A stretch of DNA of 64,000 nt from Massilia sp. BJB1822 (lineage in GTDB: Bacteria > Pseudomonadota > Gammaproteobacteria > Burkholderiales > Burkholderiaceae_D), in NCBI RefSeq assembly GCF_013369485.1, contig NZ_JABWEB010000005.1, forward strand, positions 345,928 to 409,927, in the 5' to 3' direction. Position 1 is the first letter of the stretch; every line of letters starts with the position of its first letter. This document shows positions 38,883-46,885 of the stretch, piece after piece. Position numbers and translations under genes: made by a program. Under the pieces are notes generated by a model, which saw only the letters and a list, made by a program, of their open reading frames with translations, ran no database searches and was not told where the DNA came from.

Positions 38883-40460
38883 ATGACAACCCACTTGCTC
38901 AGCACGCACACAATGATCAATCACCTACCGGATTACCGCGCCCGCGGCGCCACGGCGGAATATCAGCAAAGTCTTCAGATGCACCAGGCGGCGGGCGTGC
39001 ATAGCAGCGCCTCCTTCGCCGCCAGCCTCGACGACGGGCGCGAGGTCTGGTACGACGGCCGCCGGGTCGACGTGTGCCGCCACCCGGCTTTTGCCGGCGT
39101 GCTGCGCGAGCTGGGGCGGCTGTACGATCTGCAGCACAGCGACGCCCACCACAAGGAGATGACCTGGACCTCGCCGCTGACGGGGAACCCGGTCAGCCTG
39201 TCCTATCTGGCGCCCACCACGCCGGCCGAGTTCGCGGCGAAGACGCGCAACAGCCACCTGTGGATGGCGCACAGCCATGGCCAGCTGCCGCGCATTCCGG
39301 ACTTTGTCGCCAATGTGATCGTCGGTCTGTACGACTACCGCCACGAATTGGGCAAGCTCGATCCGCAATTCGCGCGCAATGCGGAAAACTATTATCTGTA
39401 CTGCCGCGAGCACGATATCGCGCTGACCCACGCCATCGGCGATCCCCAGATCAACCGCTCGGCCTCGCTGGCCGACTATCCCGACAATGCCCTGCGCATC
39501 GTCGAACGGCGCGCCGACGGGGTGGTGGTGCGCGGCGCCAAGCAACTGGCGACCCTGGCGCCGTACTGCCATGAAGTGATGGTGTATATGTCGCCGGCCT
39601 TCTTCATGCGCAGCGCGCCCGAATACGTGATCTGGTTCGCGCTGCCGATCGCCACGCCGAACCTGCGCCTGATGTGCCGCGAGTCGCAGACCGAGCATGG
39701 CAACAGCTTCCGCCACGACCTGTCCTCGCGCTACGACGAGCAGGATGCCATGCTGTTCTTCGACGACGTGTTCGTGCCGAATAACCGCATCTTCCTGCTC
39801 GACGATTGCCAGACGGCGGCGGCCGGCTTCGCCCGCATCAGCGCCTGGGCCCTGTATGTGGGGCAGATCCGCTTCCTGCACCGGCTGCGCACCTTCCTCG
39901 GCGTGGCCTCGCTGGCCAGCAAGGCGATCGGGGTCAAGGATTTCCGCGAGATCGGCGACCAGCTGGGCGAACTGACCTCTTATGTGGAACTGACCCGGCT
40001 GGCCATCGTCGGCCTGCAGAACGAGTTGCGGCCCACCGATGGCGGCCACCTGGCGCCCGGCGTCACCTTGGCGCTGGATGCTTTCGCCGCCCAGATCTCG
40101 GCGCGCGTGACCCAGATCGTGCGCGTGGTCTGCGGCTCCGGCCTGGTGATGCAGCCGAGCGAGGCCGACCTGGCCAACCCCGTGCTGCGTCCGCTGCTCG
40201 AGCGCTATATGGGCGGCAAGGATGTCGGCGTCGACTTCAAGTCGCGCCTGTTCCGCCTGGCCAGCGAACTGGTGAGCGACCGCTACGGCCTGCGCCAGGA
40301 ACTGTACGAACTGTGGAACCGCGGCGACATCGTGCGCAACCGCATCGCCCTGTACGAGCGCTATCCCGAACGCGAAGCGATCGAAGCGAACATCGTCGAC
40401 CTGCTGGACGGCGCCAGCGCCGCCCTGCAGGCCGGCCACCTGAACCGGGAGACGGCATGA
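38883..40460 (+). CDS. HpaB-type FADH2-dependent aromatic hydroxylase
   Basis: 525 residues with the acyl-CoA-dehydrogenase-like fold of 4-hydroxyphenylacetate 3-hydroxylase. Blocks seen are SLDDGREVWYDGRRVD, THAIGDPQINRS, RYDEQDAMLFFDDVFVPNNR and YMGGKDVGVDFKSRLFRLA. Cluster-borne members hydroxylate tyrosine-derived or other phenols ortho to the OH. They need a separate flavin reductase, which is not found here. The ATGA overlap with the transport ATPase gene shows tight packing. Confidence 0.85.
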   Translation: MTTHLLSTHTMINHLPDYRARGATAEYQQSLQMHQAAGVHSSASFAASLDDGREVWYDGRRVDVCRHPAFAGVLRELGRLYDLQHSDAHHKEMTWTSPLTGNPVSLSYLAPTTPAEFAAKTRNSHLWMAHSHGQLPRIPDFVANVIVGLYDYRHELGKLDPQFARNAENYYLYCREHDIALTHAIGDPQINRSASLADYPDNALRIVERRADGVVVRGAKQLATLAPYCHEVMVYMSPAFFMRSAPEYVIWFALPIATPNLRLMCRESQTEHGNSFRHDLSSRYDEQDAMLFFDDVFVPNNRIFLLDDCQTAAAGFARISAWALYVGQIRFLHRLRTFLGVASLASKAIGVKDFREIGDQLGELTSYVELTRLAIVGLQNELRPTDGGHLAPGVTLALDAFAAQISARVTQIVRVVCGSGLVMQPSEADLANPVLRPLLERYMGGKDVGVDFKSRLFRLASELVSDRYGLRQELYELWNRGDIVRNRIALYERYPEREAIEANIVDLLDGASAALQAGHLNRETA

Positions 40461-41164
40461 CCATGCTCAATGTGCGCCACGTCAGCAAATCCTACCGCCT
40501 CGGCCGCGTGCCTGTGCCGGCCGTGCGCAATGTCGGCTTCAGCCTGCCGGACGCCAGTTTCAGCGTGCTGGCCGGCCCGTCCGGCAGCGGCAAGACCAGC
40601 TTGCTCAACCTGATCGGCTGCCTGGACCGGCCCGACAGCGGCAGCATCGAAATCGCGGGCACCGATGTCGGCAAGCTGGCGGAAAAGGCGCTCACCGACT
40701 TCCGCCGCCAGCACCTGGGCTTCGTGTTCCAGAACTTCAATCTGCTGGCCGCGCTGACGGTGGCCGAAAACATCGCCTATCCGCTGCAGCTGGGCAAGCA
40801 GGGCAGGGCGGCGCGGCGCGAACGGGTCGCCTTCCTGCTGGAGGCGGTGGGCCTGGCCGGCAAGGAGGGGCGCCGGCCGCAGGAATTATCGGGCGGCGAA
40901 CGGCAGCGCGTGGCCATCGCGCGCGCGCTGGCGGCGCGGCCACGCCTGGTGCTGGCGGACGAACCGACCGCCAGCCTGGACCGCGCGACCGGGGCGCAGA
41001 TCATCGCCCTGATGCGCAAGCTGCAGCGCGAGCAGGGCGTGTCCTTCCTGTTCGCCTCGCATGATTCCGCCCTGATCGACAGCGCCGACACGGTGCTCCA
41101 TCTGCGCGATGGCACCCTGCAGGCGGCCGGGGAAACCCTCCGCGACGAACGGGTGGTGGCATGA
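40457..41164 (+). CDS. LolD/MacB-type ABC ATPase
   Basis: 235 residues from the ATG at 40457; the longer upstream frame is inside the hydroxylase gene. Walker A GPSGSGKTS, Q-loop FVFQNFNLLAALTV, signature LSGGERQRVAIARAL and Walker B LVLADEPTASLD are intact. Together with the FtsX-like permease it forms a mechanotransmission-type transporter (LolCD/MacB family) acting on substrates in or near the periplasm. Confidence 0.9.
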   Translation: MTMLNVRHVSKSYRLGRVPVPAVRNVGFSLPDASFSVLAGPSGSGKTSLLNLIGCLDRPDSGSIEIAGTDVGKLAEKALTDFRRQHLGFVFQNFNLLAALTVAENIAYPLQLGKQGRAARRERVAFLLEAVGLAGKEGRRPQELSGGERQRVAIARALAARPRLVLADEPTASLDRATGAQIIALMRKLQREQGVSFLFASHDSALIDSADTVLHLRDGTLQAAGETLRDERVVA

Positions 41165-42558
41165 GCGCCCTGGCTTTGGCGGCGCGCAATGTGTGGCGCA
41201 ACGGCCGGCGCCTGCTGCCGACCTTCCTCACCATGACGGTGGGCGTGGCCGCGCTGCTGCTGCTGGGCGCCTATGTGCAGACGGTGGACCAGGGCTTGCA
41301 GACTAATTTCGTGCGCCATGGCGGCCACCTGGCAATCCAGCACCGCGACTTCCTGCTGTACGGCGACGGCAATCCGGCCGCCTACAGCATCCGCGATTAC
41401 CAGCGCATCATCGATGCCGTGCGGCGCGATCCCGAATTGAACGCCCAGGTGCGGGTGATCACGCCCTCGCTCCAGCTGGGCGGCATCGCCGGCAATGCCG
41501 ACGCCAATGTGTCGCGCACCGTGTTCGGCCGCGGCACGCTGCCGGACGACCAGAACCGCATGCGCAGCTGGAATGCCTATGCCTTGCCGCTCAAGCCGGG
41601 CAGCCTGGCGCTGCCGGTCGCGAATCCCGACGCCGTCGTGATCGGCACCGGCGTGGCGCGCGTGCTGCGCCTGTGCGGGCCGCTGGCGGTACCCGACTGT
41701 CCGCAGCCGGTCGCCGCGCGCGCGGCGGATGGCCCGGCACAGCCGGCCGGTCTGGCCGCGCTGAGCGCCCTGAGCCGGCAAGCTCAGCCACCGGGGGCGG
41801 GCGCTGCCGGTCCCGTCATCCAGCTGCTGGCGGCCGGGGAAACCGGCGCGCCCAATGTCGCCGACCTGAAAGTGGTGAAGGCGCAGAACCAGGGCGTGAA
41901 AGAGCTGGACGACAGCTGGATCGAGATGCACCTGGCGCGCGCCCAGCGCCTGATCTACGGCGACGCGGAGCCGCGCGCCACTTCGCTGGTGGTGCAGCTG
42001 AACGACACCCGCAATCTGGCGGCGGCGCGCGCGCGCATCGCGGCCATCCTCGAACGCGACTTCAAGGGTGAAGCGCTGACCGTGCTCGGCTTCGACACGA
42101 TCAACCCGTCCTACCAGCAAATCCTGGGCATGTTCGGCGCCCTGTTCGGCTTCGTCGCTCTGCTCTTCAGCTGCGTGGTGCTGTTCTCGGTCGCCAATAC
42201 GGTGAAGATGGCGGTGGCCGAGCGCACCGCCGAAGTGGGCACCCTGCGCGCCATGGGCATGCAGCGCGGCGCGATCCAGGCCATGTTCGTGTGGGAGGCG
42301 CTGCTGCTGGGCGTCGGCTGCGCCGTGGCCGGGCTGCTGGCGGCGCTGGGCGTGGCGTATGCCATCAACCATGCGGGCCTGAGCTGGATGGCGCCCGGCA
42401 CCATCGAGCCGCAGGCGATCTCGGTCGGCTTGTGGGGCGAGTACGGGATTATCGCCAACGCGGTGCTGACCCTGCTGCTGGTGTCCCTGCTGGCCGCGTG
42501 GTGGCCGGCGCGGCGTGCCGGGCGCCTGTCCATCGTCGATTCGCTGCGCCATGTCTGA
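41161..42558 (+). CDS. FtsX/LolC-like ABC permease
   Basis: 465 residues with the type VII permease layout: one N-terminal helix (about 17-40), a periplasmic domain of about 270 residues and three C-terminal helices from about residue 320. The FtsX block VAERTAEVGTLRAMGMQRG is present. It partners the ATPase encoded just before it (ATGA overlap). The periplasmic domain probably contacts the LolA-like protein made from the next gene. Confidence 0.88.
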   Translation: MSALALAARNVWRNGRRLLPTFLTMTVGVAALLLLGAYVQTVDQGLQTNFVRHGGHLAIQHRDFLLYGDGNPAAYSIRDYQRIIDAVRRDPELNAQVRVITPSLQLGGIAGNADANVSRTVFGRGTLPDDQNRMRSWNAYALPLKPGSLALPVANPDAVVIGTGVARVLRLCGPLAVPDCPQPVAARAADGPAQPAGLAALSALSRQAQPPGAGAAGPVIQLLAAGETGAPNVADLKVVKAQNQGVKELDDSWIEMHLARAQRLIYGDAEPRATSLVVQLNDTRNLAAARARIAAILERDFKGEALTVLGFDTINPSYQQILGMFGALFGFVALLFSCVVLFSVANTVKMAVAERTAEVGTLRAMGMQRGAIQAMFVWEALLLGVGCAVAGLLAALGVAYAINHAGLSWMAPGTIEPQAISVGLWGEYGIIANAVLTLLLVSLLAAWWPARRAGRLSIVDSLRHV

Positions 42559-43378
42559 GGCCATGGCGGGACGCCCGCATCCGATCCGCTCGCGGCGGCG
42601 CGCCGTTCTGGCCCTGGCGCTGCTGGCCGCGGGCGCCAGGGCAGGCGCCGCCGCCAGCATGGCCGATGCCAATGCGCTGCTGGTCCAGAGCGATGCGATC
42701 CGCAATCCGCGCCAGCCCTTTGCCGTCGATATCCGGCTCAGCGAATACCGCGACGGCAAGCAGGTCGACGAGAGCAGCCTGAACATCTACGCCAAGATCG
42801 ATCCCGACAGCGGCCAGTACCGCAACCTGGTGCGCTTCGCGCGCCCGCTGCGCGATGTCAACAAGCTGATGCTGGTCAACGGCAACGATATGTGGTTCTT
42901 CGACCCGTCCAGCAGCGCCGCGGTGCGCATCTCGCCCCAGCAGCGCCTGCTGGGCCGGGCGTCCAGCGGCGATGTGGTGACGGCCAATCTGGCGCGCGAT
43001 TACAGGGCCGAGCTGGCCGGCGAGGAGCGCATCCAGGACGGCGAGCTGCAGGCGCGCGACTGCACCCTGCTCAAGCTGGCCGCCCACACCAGGCAGGCCA
43101 ACTACCATGCGGTGCGCCTGTGGCTCGACAGCGCCAGCCGGCAGCCGGTCAAGGCCGAGTACTACAGCCAGAGCGGGCACCTGCTGAAGACGGTCATGTA
43201 CCGGCGCGCCCAGCGCGTGCTGGGCGAGCTGCGCCCCACCGAAGCGGTGATCATCGATGGCCGCGATACCAGCTGGATCACGGTGATGGACTTCAGCGGC
43301 TACGTGGCGCGCGAGATTCCCGACGCCTGGTTCCAGCGCGACTATCTGCCGCGCTTCCGGCCGGAGCGCGAGCAATGA
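42551..43378 (+). CDS. LolA-like periplasmic outer-membrane lipoprotein-sorting protein
   Basis: 275 residues from the ATG at 42551 (8-base overlap with the permease gene; an ATG four codons later is possible). A basic N-terminus with RSRRRAVLALALLAAGA is a signal peptide. The body has the LolA/LolB-type half-barrel pattern (MADANALLVQSD, NLVRFARP, DMWFFDP). Relatives shuttle hydrophobic cargo across the periplasm. Here it is sandwiched between an ABC permease and an outer-membrane protein, so it likely bridges them. Confidence 0.82.
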   Translation: MSEAMAGRPHPIRSRRRAVLALALLAAGARAGAAASMADANALLVQSDAIRNPRQPFAVDIRLSEYRDGKQVDESSLNIYAKIDPDSGQYRNLVRFARPLRDVNKLMLVNGNDMWFFDPSSSAAVRISPQQRLLGRASSGDVVTANLARDYRAELAGEERIQDGELQARDCTLLKLAAHTRQANYHAVRLWLDSASRQPVKAEYYSQSGHLLKTVMYRRAQRVLGELRPTEAVIIDGRDTSWITVMDFSGYVAREIPDAWFQRDYLPRFRPEREQ

Positions 43379-44532
43379 TGCGGCGCGGCTGCGCCCTGGC
43401 TCCCGTGATGCTGGCCTGCTGCGCGCCGCCGCAGGCGGCTGGCGCACCCTGGGCCGGTTCGATGGAACTGGAAACGGGCTTGCGGCCGCCGGTGCCGGGC
43501 GCGCGGCGCGACACGCGCGCCTCGCTGGAGCTGGGCTGGGAAGGGCGGCTCGGCGCGGACTGGCGCTTCAAGCTGGCCGACCGCTTCGAGCATTTTGGCG
43601 GCAACGAGCGGCGTTCGATCAATACGGTCAAGGATGCTTACCTGAGCTGGAGCGGCAGCGCCGAAAGCGCCATCGACATCGGCCGCGTCAACCTGCGCCA
43701 GGGTGTGGCCACGGGCTACAACCCGAGCGACTATTTCCGCGCGCGGGCGGTGCGCACCATCGTCTCGGTCGACCCGGAGAAGCTGCGCCGCAGCCGCAGC
43801 GGCACGTATATGGTGCAGGGCCAGCGCGTGTGGGATGGCGCTTCGCTCAGCGCGGTGCTGGCGCCGCGCATCGGCCACGATGAGGACGGCACCAATGCCG
43901 TGGCGCGCGCCATGCTGGCGGGCAGCGTGCGGCTGGCGCCCGATTTCCAGCCCCAGGCGCTGCTCTTGCTGGAGGAGGGGGCCGCGCCCCAGTTCGGCCT
44001 GAACCTGTCGGCCTTGCTGGGCGATGCCGTCAGCGTCCATGCCGAGTGGTCCGGCGGACGCCAGCGCGACTTGCTGGCGCGCGCACTGGACCGGCCGGGC
44101 GAGGCGGCCTGGCGCAACCGGCTGGCGGCCGGCGCCACCTTCACCGCCGCCAACGGACTGTCGCTCACGGCCGAGTACCACTGGTGTGGGGCCGCGCTGG
44201 ACGGGACGCCGTGGAAAGCACTGGCGCAGCAGCCCGCGCAGTACTGGCGCTATCGCAGCTTCGTCCAGCGCGAACAGGAGCCGCCCACGCGCGAGGCCGC
44301 GTTTGCGATGCTGCTCTGGCCCGATGCGCTGCGCCCCAGGCTCGATTGGAGCGCCATTTTGAAACGGGATTTGCAGGACAGCAGCATGCTGCTCTGGTCG
44401 GAATTGCGCTGGCGCCTGGACCGCGCCGACATCGCGCTGCAATGGACGCATCTGCGCGGCCGCAGCGGCGCGCAGTATGCGGCGTATGGCGAACGCAATA
44501 GCTGGCGTTTGATGGCTCAATGGTATTGGTAG
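43375..44532 (+). CDS. Predicted outer-membrane beta-barrel protein
   Basis: 385 residues, ATG at 43375 on the ATGA overlap. A short signal (GCALAPVMLACCAPPQAAGA) precedes repeated amphipathic strands with aromatic ends (for example DAYLSWSG, LSLTAEYHWCG, ADIALQWTHLRG). The chain finishes with an aromatic C-terminus (RLMAQWYW), as outer-membrane porin-like proteins do. It resembles DUF1302-type barrels but is shorter. It would complete a cell-envelope-spanning path with the three genes before it. Confidence 0.72.
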   Translation: MMRRGCALAPVMLACCAPPQAAGAPWAGSMELETGLRPPVPGARRDTRASLELGWEGRLGADWRFKLADRFEHFGGNERRSINTVKDAYLSWSGSAESAIDIGRVNLRQGVATGYNPSDYFRARAVRTIVSVDPEKLRRSRSGTYMVQGQRVWDGASLSAVLAPRIGHDEDGTNAVARAMLAGSVRLAPDFQPQALLLLEEGAAPQFGLNLSALLGDAVSVHAEWSGGRQRDLLARALDRPGEAAWRNRLAAGATFTAANGLSLTAEYHWCGAALDGTPWKALAQQPAQYWRYRSFVQREQEPPTREAAFAMLLWPDALRPRLDWSAILKRDLQDSSMLLWSELRWRLDRADIALQWTHLRGRSGAQYAAYGERNSWRLMAQWYW

Positions 44533-44549
44533 ACAAGAAAGGGATGAGG

Positions 44550-45842
44550 ATGAACGCGAAACAGTGCCTGGAATACCGCCTGGGCGAGGAAGAGCTTCCC
44601 GCGCAGTGGTATAACTTTCTCTTGGATTTGCCCAAGCCCCTGCCGCCGGTGGAGGATGTGCACGTGCCGCCATCGGCCGAGATCATGGCCAAGATCCGGC
44701 CGGTGGAACTGCTGCGCCAGAACGCGCCCAGCGAACCCTGGGTGGCGATTCCGGACCCGGTGCGCGAGCGCCTGCTGCAGATCGGCCGTCCCACGCCCTT
44801 GCGGCGCGCGCTGGCCCTGGAAGCGGCCCTGCAAACGCGCGCGCGCATCTATATCAAGCGCGAAGACACGCTGGTGACGGGCAGCTTCAAGGTCGGCACC
44901 GCGGTGGCCCAGGCCTACTACGCGAAGGAAGAGGGGCGCGACAGCCTGGTGTCCGAGACCGGAGCCGGCCAGTGGGGCATGAGCCTGGCCCTGGTCAGCC
45001 AGATGTTCGGCTTGAAGTGCAAGATCTTCATGACGCGCTGCTCGCTGGAGCAGAAGCGCTACCGCGACCACTATATGCGCCTGCTGGGTACTGAAGTGTC
45101 GCCATCGCCGTCGCGCAGCACCGAGATCGGGCGGCGCCTGCTGGAACAGCATCCCGGCCACCCGGGCACGATGGGCACCGCCATCAGCGAGGCGATCGAG
45201 ACGGCCCTGGCCACCCCGGGCGCCGCCTATCTGTCGGGCAGCAATGTCAACCATGTGCACCTGCACCAGACGCTGCTCGGGCAGGAGGTGCGGGCCCAGC
45301 TGGCGCTGGCGGGCGAGCACGGTCCCGACCAGCTGATCGCTTGCGTTAGCGGCGGCAGCAATCTGTGCGGCTTTATGCTGCCCTTCCTGCCCGACAAGAA
45401 GGCGGGGCGCGCGGTATCCTTCCTCGGCGCCGAATCCACGGCTGCGCCGCGCCTGACCCAGGGCACCTACGAATACTGCTCGTCCGACCCGGCCGGCTAC
45501 ACGCCGCGCGTGCTGGCCTATTCGATGGGACCGGACTTCATTCCCCTGCCGGTCCACGCCGGGGGGCTGCGCCAGCACAACAGCTCGCCGCTGGTCAGCC
45601 TGCTGCGCAAGGAGGGTCTGCTGGACGCCACGGCAATTGAGGAACGCGAGGCTTTCGAGGCGGGCCGCCTGCTGCTGCGCACCGAAGGTTTCCTGGTAGC
45701 GCCGGAGTCGGCCCATGCCGTCGCGGCGGCGATCCAGGCCGCGCTGCGCGCTCGCGCCGATGGGAGCGATCCCTGCATCGTGGTGCTGGGCAGCGGCAGC
45801 GGCATGCTGGACCTGGAAGGCTATCGCCAGGTGCTGCTATGA
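44550..45842 (+). CDS. TrpB2-like PLP-dependent enzyme
   Basis: 430 residues from the ATG at 44550 (GGG six bases upstream; ATG 44544 is possible). It has the TrpB2 (tryptophan synthase beta-like) features RPTPLRRALALE, catalytic K114 in TGSFKVGTAVAQAYYAK, SETGAGQWGMSLALVSQMFG and the glycine loop CVSGGSNLCGF. TrpB2 normally shows GSHKxN; the HxN positions are changed to F and G, so the substrate may differ. A beta-substitution of serine, or formation of a tryptophan-like building block, is plausible. Canonical trpA is absent from the window. Confidence 0.8.
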   Translation: MNAKQCLEYRLGEEELPAQWYNFLLDLPKPLPPVEDVHVPPSAEIMAKIRPVELLRQNAPSEPWVAIPDPVRERLLQIGRPTPLRRALALEAALQTRARIYIKREDTLVTGSFKVGTAVAQAYYAKEEGRDSLVSETGAGQWGMSLALVSQMFGLKCKIFMTRCSLEQKRYRDHYMRLLGTEVSPSPSRSTEIGRRLLEQHPGHPGTMGTAISEAIETALATPGAAYLSGSNVNHVHLHQTLLGQEVRAQLALAGEHGPDQLIACVSGGSNLCGFMLPFLPDKKAGRAVSFLGAESTAAPRLTQGTYEYCSSDPAGYTPRVLAYSMGPDFIPLPVHAGGLRQHNSSPLVSLLRKEGLLDATAIEEREAFEAGRLLLRTEGFLVAPESAHAVAAAIQAALRARADGSDPCIVVLGSGSGMLDLEGYRQVLL

Positions 45843-46885
45843 GCGCGCTGGCGCAAGCAAGCGTGGCGGACGTGCCGCTGGCGCTGGAAGGCTTCCATGC
45901 CCAGCCGGGCGTGCACTGCGAGTCCGGCACCTTGCGCATGATGCTGGCGCATGCCGGTATCGCGCACAGCGAGGCCATGGTGTTCGGCCTGGGCCAGGGT
46001 CTCGATTTCGTGATCTGGCCGGTGGCCGATGCGCGCCATGAGATGCCCATCCTGTCTGGGCGCAGCGACTCGGGCGAACTGGTGCGCCGCTATGCGGCCA
46101 ACACCGGGGTGCAGTTCCGCTTCCAGGAGTCGACCAGTGCCGAACAGGCGCTGGAGCAGGCGCGCGCCATCCTGGCAGCAGGGCAGGTGGCCGGCCTGAA
46201 GCTGGACATCTTCCACCTGCCTTATTTCTCGGCCAAGCGCCACTTCTGCGCCCATTACGTGGCGCTGCATGCGCTCGACAGCGAGCAGGCCTGGGTAGTC
46301 GACACCGCCCAGCAGGGTGGTAGCCACCGCATCGCGCTGGCCGACCTGGCCCGGGCGCGCGCCTCGCGCGCCGGCCAGCAATCGTCGGACAGCTTGTCGG
46401 TCAGCGTCGTTTCGACAGCGGGCATGCGCGAGCTGCGCGCCGCGTTGCCCGCCGCCATCGCCGGCTGCGCCCGCAATTACCTGGCGTCCTCCGGCAGCAC
46501 GCGCGGCCAGGCCGGCCTGCGCACCCTGCTGGGCGAGATGCCGGAGTGGTGGTCGCGCTTTGCCGATCCCGCCGCGACCATCATGGGCATTGCCAACTTT
46601 TGGGAATTCGCCGGCACCGGCGGCGCCAATTTCCGCGCCCTGTATCGCCAGTTCCTGTGCGAAAGCCAGGAAGTGCTGGGCCTGGACGGCCTGGCGGCCC
46701 TGCTGCCCGAAGCGCAGGCGGTGGAGCAGGGCTGGGCCGACTGCATCGCCGGCCTGCGCGCCAGCGCCGCTGCCGGTTCCGAGGCGCAGTTGCGCGAGAC
46801 GGCCGCCCGCTTTGCCGCCACGGTGGCGCGCGAGCAAACCCTGATGGCGGGACTGGCGCGGCTGTTCGGCGAGGCGCATCCATGA
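45839..46885 (+). CDS. BtrH-like (BtrH_N + DUF4872) protein 3
   Basis: 348 residues on the ATGA overlap with the TrpB2-like gene. An extra N-terminal stretch precedes C27 in GVHCESGTLRM; the likely His is in HFCAHYVALHALD and Asp in WVVDTAQQ. The C-terminal domain has GTGGANFRALYRQFL. Candidate catalytic residues match paralogue 2 rather than paralogue 1. Expected role: acyl transfer or amide formation. Coupled to the molybdenum enzyme gene by a four-base overlap. Confidence 0.82.
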   Translation: MSALAQASVADVPLALEGFHAQPGVHCESGTLRMMLAHAGIAHSEAMVFGLGQGLDFVIWPVADARHEMPILSGRSDSGELVRRYAANTGVQFRFQESTSAEQALEQARAILAAGQVAGLKLDIFHLPYFSAKRHFCAHYVALHALDSEQAWVVDTAQQGGSHRIALADLARARASRAGQQSSDSLSVSVVSTAGMRELRAALPAAIAGCARNYLASSGSTRGQAGLRTLLGEMPEWWSRFADPAATIMGIANFWEFAGTGGANFRALYRQFLCESQEVLGLDGLAALLPEAQAVEQGWADCIAGLRASAAAGSEAQLRETAARFAATVAREQTLMAGLARLFGEAHP

